A DNA stretch of 64,000 nt, from positions 78,768 through 142,767 of the forward strand of contig JAGFNW010000025.1 in NCBI GenBank assembly GCA_017592665.1, given 5' to 3'. Shown here one piece after another: positions 57,025-64,000 of this stretch (its first letter is position 1; each line of letters opens with the position of its first letter). Origin of the DNA: Streptosporangiaceae bacterium NEAU-GS5 (lineage in GTDB: Bacteria > Actinomycetota > Actinomycetes > Streptosporangiales > Streptosporangiaceae). A model generated the notes under the pieces. The model was not told where the DNA came from and did not search any database. It saw only the letters and a program-made list of their open reading frames with translations. The position numbers and the translations under genes were made by a program.

Positions 57025-59481
57025 ATGACCACCCTTTACCAACCGCCACACAAAGACACCCTCCTGGTGAGCGGTCCCGCGAGGCGCATCGGCAATTCCG
57101 ATCAAGAAGTCGGCGTTTCCCCAGAACAGCCGCCGGTCAGCTCTCCTGACAACGCCTCACATGATCGTCAGCGTGCCGGGCGCGACCCCTATGAAGCCGG
57201 GCGCGACTCCTATGAAGCCGCCTCCGCCGGGCAATCCACGGCCGCCCCGCGCCAGACCGAGCCGACCGACTATTTGGCCTGGCCAACCGTGGACGACGGC
57301 CCCGTGGCGTACGGGATTGGTTTGGACGAGGACGCGATCGCCCCCGCGGCCGAGTCAGGACCCGACAACGGGCTTGACAACGATCTTCTGACCGAGACCT
57401 CGGGCAGGGCGCGGCGGTCGCACCGACGCCGGCCCGTCCGGCTTCTCGTGACCGTGTGCGCCGGAGTCATCGGGCTCGTGGTCGGCGATCTCCTGGCCGC
57501 GACGATGAGCGTGCCACTGCTCGGCGGGCCCGGATTCACCAGTCCCTCCACCGACACTCAGTGGGTCGTGGTCGCGTTCGCGCTGCCTTATGCGGCGATC
57601 CTGCCGATCGCCGGGCGCTACGCCGACGTGATCGGCGCGCGGCGGATGCTGGCCATCGGCCTCTTCGTCTTCGCGCTGGCCGCGGCGGTCGCCATGGAGG
57701 CCCCGACATGGACGGCGCTGCTGGCCGCCAGAGGGGCACAGGGCCTCGGCGCCGCGCTGATGGTCCCCGCGTCGCTCTCCATGCTCCTGACAAACGTCTC
57801 GGCCGCGCGTCAGACGGCGTCGGTCGGCATCTGGAGCGCGGCCACCGGGCTCGCCGGAATCGTGGCGTACGCCGCGGGCGGCTACGCGGGCGAGACGCTC
57901 CGCGCCGGGTGGCGGGTGCTGTTCGTCCCGAGCGCCGTGGCCGGCGCCTTCCTGCTCTGCCTGGCCGTGACACTGCCCAAGCCCAAGCCGCGCACCGGCC
58001 CGCTCCCCGACGTCATCGGCTGCCTGCTCCTTTCGGCCGGGCTCGGCCTGATCACCTGGACCGTCGTCCAGAATCCTGACCGAGGCTGGGACGGCGTCAC
58101 GATCGCCACCGCGGCCGGCGGCGCGCTCCTGCTGATCGCCGCGGCCGTCAAGTCGCACCGCCACGCGGAGCCCGCGATCGACTACGCCGTCTGGCGCATC
58201 GGCCGCTACAGCGTGGGCACCGTCGTGTCGGCTCTGTTCGGGCTGTTCTCCTACCCGCTTCTGGTGATCGCGCCGGTCTATCTCGCGGGCGTGTGGGAGG
58301 GCCCGCGCGAGCTGCTCGGCGCGGCGCTCGCCCCGATCCCCGTGGGCATCGTCATCGCCAGCGTGATCGGCGCGAAGATCGCCAAGCGGCGCGGCCCGCG
58401 GCCCGTCTTCTACATCGGTTCTCTGGCCGTCGCCGGGGCCTGCCTCGCGCTGCTGCGCCTGGTCTTCAAGGGATCCGGGTTCACGGGCATCGCCGGCATC
58501 GGCCTGTTCGAGGTGTGGCTGGCCATCGGGGTCGTGCTCGGCCTGGGATTCGGGTTCCTGCAGACGGGCACGGCCGCCGCCGCGACGCTGACGGTCGACG
58601 CCAGGCGCTACGGCACGGGCCTCGGCGCGAGCCTCGCGGCCTGGCAGATCGGCGGCATCGTGGGCTTGACGGCCACGGTGGTGCTGCTCGACCAGGAGCC
58701 CGGCACGATGCCCTTCCCTGGGTACGTCGTCGCCGTGGCCGGATGTCTTGTCGTGGCCGTGCTGGCCGGCTGGGTCGGCCTGTTCTTCCGTCCCGGCGGC
58801 GCACGTCCCGCCGCGAGCGCCTCGGTCGGCGCCTCTTCGACCGCCTCCTCAAGCACCTCTCCGAGCGCCTCTCCGGGCACCTCTCCGGGCGCCTCGCCGA
58901 GCGCCCGGCCGGCGAGCACCCGACGGGCGACCGCGCGACCGGCGATGGCCGCCCCCGTGATGCCGCTGTCGGCACCGGTCCCCGCCGACATGCTCGACAA
59001 CTGGGATCCGTCCACCACGCTGGACGACCCAGCGGTCGGAACGCGCCCGGTGACGCTGGAAGGCCAGATCGTGCCGTCCATCCCGGCCCAGGCTCCCCCG
59101 CCACCGCCGTCGTACACACCACCGCCCGGCCCGGCGTACGCACCGTCATACGCACCGCCGTCAGCGCCGTCGTACGGACCGCCGTCGGAGCCGTCGTATG
59201 CACAACCGTCAGCGCCGTCGTCAGCGCCGTCGACAGCGCCGTCGACAGGGCCGCTGGCCGCGCCCGTCCCGCTCGCCTTCACGGCGTTCGCGACGCCGCC
59301 GCCCGCCCCCATGGCTCCCGTGTTCCAGCCGATGGCCATGCCGGAGGAAGACCCGGCGGCCCATCCGCAGGAGGCCACCGAGGCGATGCTGGAGCAGATG
59401 AAGGCCACCACGCGCCGCATCCACACGCTCGCCGAAGCCCTCCACACCTACCTCGACACCCCACGGGAACGGTCCTCCTGA
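57025..59481 (+). CDS. MFS exporter with long disordered N- and C-terminal tails
   Basis: An 818-residue DHA2-type transporter. Residues 1-135 are polar and disordered, with a DPYEAGRDSYEA repeat. Helices run from about 136 (VRLLVTVCAGVIGLVVGDLL) to 590 with the MFS motif AGRYADVIGARRML. The C-terminal 230 residues are Ser/Ala then Pro/Tyr/Ala-rich repeats (PSYAPPSAPSYGPPSEPSYA), closing with a helix (MLEQMKATTRRIHTLAEALH). ATG 57025 has AGGA; GTG 56992 is possible. Divergent from the ATP-grasp operon, it probably exports that pathway's product. Confidence 0.85.
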   Translation: MTTLYQPPHKDTLLVSGPARRIGNSDQEVGVSPEQPPVSSPDNASHDRQRAGRDPYEAGRDSYEAASAGQSTAAPRQTEPTDYLAWPTVDDGPVAYGIGLDEDAIAPAAESGPDNGLDNDLLTETSGRARRSHRRRPVRLLVTVCAGVIGLVVGDLLAATMSVPLLGGPGFTSPSTDTQWVVVAFALPYAAILPIAGRYADVIGARRMLAIGLFVFALAAAVAMEAPTWTALLAARGAQGLGAALMVPASLSMLLTNVSAARQTASVGIWSAATGLAGIVAYAAGGYAGETLRAGWRVLFVPSAVAGAFLLCLAVTLPKPKPRTGPLPDVIGCLLLSAGLGLITWTVVQNPDRGWDGVTIATAAGGALLLIAAAVKSHRHAEPAIDYAVWRIGRYSVGTVVSALFGLFSYPLLVIAPVYLAGVWEGPRELLGAALAPIPVGIVIASVIGAKIAKRRGPRPVFYIGSLAVAGACLALLRLVFKGSGFTGIAGIGLFEVWLAIGVVLGLGFGFLQTGTAAAATLTVDARRYGTGLGASLAAWQIGGIVGLTATVVLLDQEPGTMPFPGYVVAVAGCLVVAVLAGWVGLFFRPGGARPAASASVGASSTASSSTSPSASPGTSPGASPSARPASTRRATARPAMAAPVMPLSAPVPADMLDNWDPSTTLDDPAVGTRPVTLEGQIVPSIPAQAPPPPPSYTPPPGPAYAPSYAPPSAPSYGPPSEPSYAQPSAPSSAPSTAPSTGPLAAPVPLAFTAFATPPPAPMAPVFQPMAMPEEDPAAHPQEATEAMLEQMKATTRRIHTLAEALHTYLDTPRERSS

Positions 59482-59501
59482 CAGGATGACTCCTGATTTT
59501 T
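59482..59501 (+). terminator. Short hairpin plus T-run after MFS gene
   Basis: CAGGA-tgac-TCCTG followed by ATTTTT, immediately after the stop codon. The stem is only 5 bp, but position and T-run fit an intrinsic terminator. Confidence 0.6.
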
Positions 59502-59556
59502 ACGTTCCTTATTTTTTGCCTTGACGTTTCGTCGCGGGAACGCGACGCTGCTATGT

Positions 59557-59568
59557 GAGAGCGCTCTC
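59557..59568. promoter_or_regulatory. LacI-type operator palindrome
   Basis: GAGAGCGCTCTC is a perfect 12-bp palindrome with the central CG typical of LacI/CebR operators (compare TGGGAGCGCTCCCA). A second hairpin, CGTCGCG-ggaa-CGCGACG, lies at 59530-59547. Both are 50-90 bp before the glucanase gene, which suggests control by a sugar-responsive repressor. Confidence 0.6.
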
Positions 59569-59621
59569 TGTCGGTTGTCGGCCCGTCTTCGCCGACTCGT
59601 CGCCAAGGTCAGGGAGCTGTC

Positions 59622-61403
59622 ATGCCACCGCTGTCCCGCTTACCCCTGTTATCGAACCGTCGCGAGAGGACCGGCCTGATCATCGCGGTCCTCGTGCTGT
59701 TGCTCGCCACGTACAACATCGTCACCTCGCCGGCCCACGCGGCCGTCTCGCTGCTGTCGCAGGGCAAGCCGGTGACGGCCTCCTCCACGGAGAACGCGGG
59801 CACTCCGGCGTCCGCGGCCGTCGACGGCAACGCCGGCACCCGGTGGTCCAGCGCGTTCGGCGACCCGCAGTGGATCCAGGTGGACCTCGGCTCGTCGGCC
59901 GCCATCACACAGGTGGTGCTCAACTGGGAGGCCGCGTACGCGACCGCCTTCCAGATCCAGGTTTCCGACAACGCCTCGGCCTGGACCACGATCTACTCCA
60001 CGACCACCGGCACCGGCGGCGTACAGACCCTCAACGTGACCGGCAACGGGCGCTATGTCCGCATGAACGGCACGGCCCGCGCCACCGCCTACGGCTACTC
60101 GCTATGGGAGTTCCAGGTCTACGGCGACAACGGCGGCAGCACCTCGTGCGGCACGGCCAACGCGGCGCAGGGGCGGCCTGTCACCGCCTCTTCGACCGAG
60201 AACGCCGGGACCCCGGCCTCGGCCGCCGTCGACGGCAACACCGGCACGCGCTGGTCCAGCGCGTTCAGCGACCCGCAGTGGATCCAGATCGACCTCGGAT
60301 CCTCGGTGACCGTCTGCCAGGTGACGCTCAACTGGGAGGCCGCCTACGCCCGGTCGTTCCAAGTCCAGGTTTCCGGCAACGCGTCGGCCTGGACCACGAT
60401 CTACTCCACGACCACCGGCACCGGCGGCGTACAGACCCTCAACGTGACCGGCACCGGCCGCTACATCCGCATGAACGGCACGGCCCGCGCCACCGCCTAC
60501 GGCTACTCGCTGTGGGAGTTCGGCGTGCGGATCACGGGCGTGGTGACCTCGCCGTCGCCCACACCATCGCCCACGCCGTCGGATGGCACGTTCTGGGGCG
60601 ACACGAGCTCCATCCCGGCCGCGCACAACGTGCTGACCGTCAAGATCCTCAACCGGACCAACGGCCACTACCCGGACAGCCAGGTCTTCTGGAGCTTCAA
60701 CAACCAGGTCCACTCGATCGCCGAGCAACCCTACCTGGACATGCCGGCCAACTCCGCCGGCCGCATGTACTTCTACCTGGGCTCGCCGACCGGCCAATAC
60801 TGGGACTTCATCGAGTTCACGGTCGGGGCCGCCGTCTTCAACGGCAACACGACCCGGGTCGACGCCTTCGGGCTGAAGCTGGCCATGCGGCTGCACGCGC
60901 GCGACGGCTATGACGTGTCGGTCGGCGAGGATCAGGCCACCTTCGCCGAGGACAGGGCCGTGACGTTCCAGAAATTCCAGAACGAGGTGCCGGCCGAGTT
61001 CAAGCCGCTCGCGACGGTGAACGCGCCCTTCCGCATCCCGGCGCCGGGCAGCTACGCGGGCTTCCGGGCCGGCGGGGCCAATGCCAATTACTTCACGGCG
61101 TACGCCAACGCCAACGGCGTCAGCGCCGCCACCTCCGACATCTTCGGCTGCGCCGGCCCGCTGGCCAACGACCCTGGACACTGCGCGGCGCTCAACCGGC
61201 ACGTGGCCCATCTCCCGCAGTCGCAATGGTCGACGCCGAGCCTGTACTACCAGGCCGCGCCGGCGAACTACTACGCCAAGTTCTGGCACGATCACGCGAT
61301 CGACCACCTCGCGTACGGATTCCCCTACGACGACTATGCGGGCCAGTCGTCGTTCATCTCGCACGGCGACCCGCAATGGCTGATCGTCGCGGTCGGCTGG
61401 TGA
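59622..61403 (+). CDS. Secreted GH64 beta-1,3-glucanase with two discoidin/CBM32 domains
   Basis: A 593-residue exported enzyme. The signal peptide ends near AHA (about 40). Two near-identical F5/8-type C (discoidin, CBM32-like) domains follow (about 42-168 and 175-308), each with SSTENAGTPASAAVDGN, TRWSSAF and WIQxDLG. An SPTPSPTPS linker leads to the catalytic domain (325-593), which resembles GH64 laminaripentaose-producing glucanases (VFWSFNNQVHSIAEQPYLDM, then DYAGQSSFISHGDPQWLIV). It should degrade fungal or plant beta-1,3-glucan. AGGGAG precedes the ATG. Confidence 0.88.
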   Translation: MPPLSRLPLLSNRRERTGLIIAVLVLLLATYNIVTSPAHAAVSLLSQGKPVTASSTENAGTPASAAVDGNAGTRWSSAFGDPQWIQVDLGSSAAITQVVLNWEAAYATAFQIQVSDNASAWTTIYSTTTGTGGVQTLNVTGNGRYVRMNGTARATAYGYSLWEFQVYGDNGGSTSCGTANAAQGRPVTASSTENAGTPASAAVDGNTGTRWSSAFSDPQWIQIDLGSSVTVCQVTLNWEAAYARSFQVQVSGNASAWTTIYSTTTGTGGVQTLNVTGTGRYIRMNGTARATAYGYSLWEFGVRITGVVTSPSPTPSPTPSDGTFWGDTSSIPAAHNVLTVKILNRTNGHYPDSQVFWSFNNQVHSIAEQPYLDMPANSAGRMYFYLGSPTGQYWDFIEFTVGAAVFNGNTTRVDAFGLKLAMRLHARDGYDVSVGEDQATFAEDRAVTFQKFQNEVPAEFKPLATVNAPFRIPAPGSYAGFRAGGANANYFTAYANANGVSAATSDIFGCAGPLANDPGHCAALNRHVAHLPQSQWSTPSLYYQAAPANYYAKFWHDHAIDHLAYGFPYDDYAGQSSFISHGDPQWLIVAVGW

Positions 61404-61520
61404 TCTGAGCATCGAGGCGGCCGCCGTCGTGCGGCGGCCGCCTCTCGCCCGCACGCCGCCCCCCGCGCGGCCTGCCGGGTGGGAATCGGGGCGAAGTTTC
61501 TGGGGTCAAACGACTGGAAC

Positions 61521-61564
61521 GGAATGCTTCATTCTGATAGTCTTCAAACAGAACGAAGCATTCC
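61521..61564. promoter_or_regulatory. Paired inverted operator before DHA2 exporter
   Basis: GGAATGCTTCATTCT (61521-61535) and AGAACGAAGCATTCC (61550-61564) are inverted copies with one mismatch. Each half is itself a small dyad (GAATG-CTT-CATTC). It lies 20-60 bp before the start, covering the likely promoter. This suggests TetR/MarR-type control by a regulator not in this window. Confidence 0.7.
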
Positions 61565-61584
61565 GATCCGGACTGGAGATCCCG

Positions 61585-63012
61585 ATGACCACAACGCTCG
61601 AAGCGCCCGTCCAGGTGGCAGCGGCGCCTTCCCCCCGGCGCTGGCTGGGACTGTTCGCGATCCTCACAGCGACGCTCATGAACCTGCTCGACACCAGCAT
61701 CGTCAACGTGGCCCTCCCGGTGATCCGGCGAGACCTCGGCGGATCGTACGCGACGATGCAGTGGATCGCCGCGAGCTACACGCTGGTCCTGGCCATCGGC
61801 CTGCTGACCGGCGGGCGGCTGGGCGACATGTTCGGCCGGCGGCGGATGCTGCTGTCCGGTGCGGCCGGCTTCGTGGCCGCCTCCCTGTTCTGCGCGCTGG
61901 CCTGGTCGCCCGAGGCCCTCATCGCGGGCCGGGTGCTGCAGGCGGTGTTCGGCGCGGTCATGGTCCCGCAGGGCTTCGGCCTGATCCGCGACCTGTTCCC
62001 CGGGCCGGACATGGGCAAGGCGTACGGCGTGTTCGGGCCGAGCATCGGCCTGGCCACCATCCTCGGCCCGATCGTGGCCGGCGGCCTGATCAAGCTCGAC
62101 CCGTTCGGCACCGACTGGCGGAGCATCTTCCTGATCAATCTCCCGATGGGCGCGTTCACCATCGCCGCCGGGCTCAAGGCTCTGCCCGCCTCCTCCGGCG
62201 ACCGCAGCCGGAAGATCGACATCCTGGGCGTGCTGATCGCCGGCACCGGAATGGGCCTGCTGGTCTACCCGCTGATGCAGGGCCGTGAGCTGGGCTGGCC
62301 GGGCTGGATCTTCGGGATGCTGGCCGCCGCCGTGGCCGTGCTCGCCGTGTTCGTGGTCCAGCAGCTGGGCCGCAAGAGCTCGCCGCTCGTCGAGATGAGC
62401 GTCTTCAAGCGCCGCTCGTACGCCTCGGGCGTGGTCTTCATCGTGGCCTTCTTCGTCGCCATCATCGGCTTCTCGATCGCCGCCGGCTTCCTGCTCCAGC
62501 TGGGCCTCGGCTACACCCCGATGGGCGCGTCCGTCGCCATGGCCCCCTGGGCGATCGGCGCCTTCGTCGGATCGGCCGCCGGCGCCATGGCACCGCAGCT
62601 CGGCCGCAAGGCCCTGCACATCGGCCTCGCGGTGATGGGCGCCGGGATCGCCGCGGTGTACGCGGTGTTCCAGGTCGCGGGTGTGGACGTCAGCCCGTGG
62701 GCCCTGGCCGTGCCGTTCCTGATCGCGGGCGCCGGGATGGGCATGATCTTCGTCCCGCTGTTCGGGATCATCCTGGGCGAGATCGAGGACCACGAGGTCG
62801 GGTCGGCGTCCGGCGCCCTCGAGTCCATCCAGCAGCTGTCCTCGGCGCTCGGCGTGGCCGTCCTCGGGACCGTGTTCTTCAACCGGTTCGCGATCGCCGG
62901 CCGGCCCGACGTCAACGCCCTGGCCGCCACCCAGCAGGTGACGCTGATCGCCCTGGTCCTGGTCGCGGTCGCCTTCGGGATCGGCTTCCTGCTCCCCAAG
63001 CGCGGTCGCTGA
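61585..63012 (+). CDS. DHA2-family (EmrB/QacA) drug exporter
   Basis: A 475-residue MFS exporter with about 14 helices. Typical DHA2 features are LMNLLDTSIVNVALPVIRRD in helix 1, GGRLGDMFGRRRMLLSG (motif A) and LDPFGTDWRSIFLINLPMG. It is expected to export hydrophobic drugs with proton exchange. ATG 61585 has GGAG, and the open frame upstream is without support. A perfect 14-bp hairpin follows the stop. Confidence 0.9.
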   Translation: MTTTLEAPVQVAAAPSPRRWLGLFAILTATLMNLLDTSIVNVALPVIRRDLGGSYATMQWIAASYTLVLAIGLLTGGRLGDMFGRRRMLLSGAAGFVAASLFCALAWSPEALIAGRVLQAVFGAVMVPQGFGLIRDLFPGPDMGKAYGVFGPSIGLATILGPIVAGGLIKLDPFGTDWRSIFLINLPMGAFTIAAGLKALPASSGDRSRKIDILGVLIAGTGMGLLVYPLMQGRELGWPGWIFGMLAAAVAVLAVFVVQQLGRKSSPLVEMSVFKRRSYASGVVFIVAFFVAIIGFSIAAGFLLQLGLGYTPMGASVAMAPWAIGAFVGSAAGAMAPQLGRKALHIGLAVMGAGIAAVYAVFQVAGVDVSPWALAVPFLIAGAGMGMIFVPLFGIILGEIEDHEVGSASGALESIQQLSSALGVAVLGTVFFNRFAIAGRPDVNALAATQQVTLIALVLVAVAFGIGFLLPKRGR

Positions 63013-63021
63013 ACAACCCGG

Positions 63022-63053
63022 CATCACGCGCCCACACCCGTGGGCGCGTGATG
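63022..63053 (+). terminator. Perfect 14-bp hairpin terminator
   Basis: CATCACGCGCCCAC-accc-GTGGGCGCGTGATG has no mismatch, starts 9 bp after the exporter stop and is followed by TCATTTG. It is a probable terminator, only 10 bp before the next start codon. Confidence 0.8.
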
Positions 63054-63063
63054 TCATTTGTGC

Positions 63064-63399
63064 ATGAGTGAGATGATCCGCCATCGGGTGCGGGAGTTCG
63101 CGCTCGGGCTGCCCGAGGCGTACGAGGACTTCCCGTGGGGCGATACGGTGATCAAGGTCAACAAGAAGATCTTCGTGTTCCTCGGCGAGAGCGGCTACGG
63201 CGTGAAACTGCCGCAGTCGCACGGGCACGCGCTGAGCCTGCCCGGCTCCGAGCCCAGCGGCTACGGCCTCGGCAAGGCGGGCTGGGTGTCGGTGGTCTAC
63301 GCGGACGTGCCGGACGTGGAGGTCCTGTGTGACTGGGTGGAAGAGAGCTACCGGAGTATCGCTCCGAAGCGGCTCGTGAAGCTGCTGGAGACACCCTAA
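63064..63399 (+). CDS. MmcQ/YjbR family protein
   Basis: A 111-residue YjbR-fold protein: LGLPEAYEDFPWGDTVIKV, IFVFLGESGYGVKLP, and a C-terminal LCDWVEESYRSIAPKRLVKL. Members are small DNA-binding-like or unknown-function proteins. There is no Shine-Dalgarno, and the ATG comes 10 bp after the terminator hairpin, so the transcript may be leaderless or begin within the hairpin region. Confidence 0.88.
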   Translation: MSEMIRHRVREFALGLPEAYEDFPWGDTVIKVNKKIFVFLGESGYGVKLPQSHGHALSLPGSEPSGYGLGKAGWVSVVYADVPDVEVLCDWVEESYRSIAPKRLVKLLETP

Positions 63400-63409
63400 G
63401 GTTGTCTCC

Positions 63410-63805
63410 GTGGAGTCATCTGAGTTATTCACGGAGGCGAAGGCCCGCTCGGCCGACCCCGCCGATCCGCTGGCCGTCGTGACCGCCGCGACCCTCCTCG
63501 GCCAGGAGCTCATCCGCGACGCCGACCGGCTGGTCGACCTCGCCGTGCACGAGGCCCGCGAGGCCGGCGCGTCATGGACGGCCATCGGCGAGCGCCTCGG
63601 CATCTCCAAGCAGGCCGCGCGGCGGCGGTTCATGCAGCCGTTCGCGACCCGGCGCATCCGGCGCGACCAGGCGTGCTCGTTCTGCCGCAAGCCGCCGAGC
63701 CCGCGGCTGAAGATGGTGCACGGCGAGGCCGGGCGGATCTGCGCCGAGTGCGTCGCGCTGGCCGGCGAGATCGTCTCGCGCTCCAAGGACGTCAAGTCGC
63801 CGTGA
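63410..63805 (+). CDS. HTH protein with ClpX-type zinc finger
   Basis: A 131-residue protein. The N-terminal half has a helix-turn-helix (ASWTAIGERLGISKQAARRR) like Clp-associated or sigma-like short regulators. The C-terminal part is a ClpX-type C4 zinc finger (CSFCRKP...ICAECV). This combination is seen in small actinomycete proteins that may bind Clp substrates or DNA. GTG start 10 bp after the YjbR stop, so the two are probably co-transcribed. Confidence 0.8.
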   Translation: MESSELFTEAKARSADPADPLAVVTAATLLGQELIRDADRLVDLAVHEAREAGASWTAIGERLGISKQAARRRFMQPFATRRIRRDQACSFCRKPPSPRLKMVHGEAGRICAECVALAGEIVSRSKDVKSP

Positions 63806-63877
63806 GCCGCGCTTCAGGGGACGTCACGTCACCGTGAGCCGCGCTTAAGACGTCACGTCACCGTGAGCCGCGTTAGG
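63788..63877. repeat. Three direct repeats of about 30 bp
   Basis: Three copies of a unit beginning GACGTCA(A/C)GTC(G/A)CCGTG and continuing AGCCGCG start at 63788, 63820 and 63849. The first copy contains the end of the zinc-finger gene, and the third abuts the insertion element. Confidence 0.85.
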
Positions 63878-64000
63878 AGCTGTTCGGGGTTCGGATCTTG
63901 GTGAGGTCCGGCGGTGGGCTGATCATGGCTGGTAGGACTCGGGTGTGGCGCGTTTCGATGTGACCGATGCCGAGTGGGCGTTGATCGAGCCGTATCTGCC
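63876..64000 (+). mobile_element. Left end of an IS5-family insertion sequence (partial)
   Basis: An IS element begins about GGAGCTGTTCGGGGTTCGG, directly after the direct repeats, and runs out of the window. The boundary is approximate because the other end is not visible. The assignment rests on the transposase start at 63945. Confidence 0.6.
63945..64000 (+). CDS. IS5-family transposase, 5' fragment
   Basis: Only 18 complete codons lie in the window: a GTG start then ARFDVTDAEWALIEPYL. The block (D)(V/L)TDAxWALIEPxLP is the standard N-terminus of IS5-family transposases. The rest lies beyond position 64000, so intactness is unknown. Confidence 0.75.
   Translation, partial: MARFDVTDAEWALIEPYL

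Overview
The window is high-GC actinomycete chromosome. Codon third positions are strongly G/C, GTG and TTG starts are common, and it carries the usual filamentous-actinomycete families: XRE/DUF5753 and DUF397 proteins, SigE-family sigma, RsbW-like ATPase, LuxR-LAL regulator, MbtH, Tat-secreted proteins. A Streptosporangiales-type host (Nonomuraea-like) is my guess from gene content only. I saw no rRNA, tRNA or CRISPR array.

0-8.8 kb: small regulatory and secreted genes. These include a Tat-exported WxWCxxC-repeat protein, a TetR gene whose stop codon lies inside a perfect 16-bp operator before a Rieske oxygenase and a VOC protein, a secreted GDENG-repeat protein, a DUF5990 protein, an N-terminal fragment of an Mrr-type nuclease family, a SigE sigma factor with a coupled membrane protein, and a lipoprotein esterase.

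9-31 kb: a nonribosomal peptide cluster. Rightward: an AMP-ligase preceded by a 9-codon leader peptide, a C-A-T-C-A-T-C-A-T synthetase, MbtH, a free acyl carrier protein and a free condensation protein. Leftward and convergent: a C-A-T-TE synthetase fused in one polypeptide to an MFS exporter, with a coupled TauD/SyrP-like oxygenase. A LAL regulator is divergent from it. Pocket residues suggest Gly, Gly, a basic residue (Lys-like) and Asp, so acyl-Gly-Gly-Lys-(3-hydroxy)Asp is a testable product. The thioesterase has Cys where Ser is usual. TTA codons occur in the ligase, first synthetase and regulator.

31-46 kb: regulators and stress genes. They include a methyltransferase/XRE pair opposite DUF397, an anti-sigma-like ATPase, a STAND ATPase containing a 22-unit minisatellite, and a MerR-thioredoxin operon with a 19-bp-spacer promoter. 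A 58-aa membrane peptide follows, under a leader with mutually exclusive hairpins. A 1195-aa protein looks like a triplicated, catalytically dead IS630-type transposase fused to zinc fingers.

46-59.5 kb: an unusual leftward gene set that I cannot match to a known pathway. It comprises an Asp/Arg-rich small protein, two divergent ATP-grasp proteins, a GNAT/FemAB-like protein, a sigma/zinc-finger/membrane fusion, a PmtA-like methyltransferase, a metallo-beta-lactamase-fold hydrolase, a SpeD-like pyruvoyl decarboxylase, an SMR transporter, a half-length MFS protein and a small coupled ORF. A full MFS with long disordered tails is divergent. Many start/stop codons overlap as ATGA, so most of these genes are co-translated.

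59.5-64 kb: a secreted GH64 glucanase with two discoidin domains under a LacI-type palindrome, a DHA2 drug exporter under a paired inverted operator, a YjbR protein, a ClpX-type zinc-finger protein, three short direct repeats, and the left end of an IS5-family element cut by the window edge.
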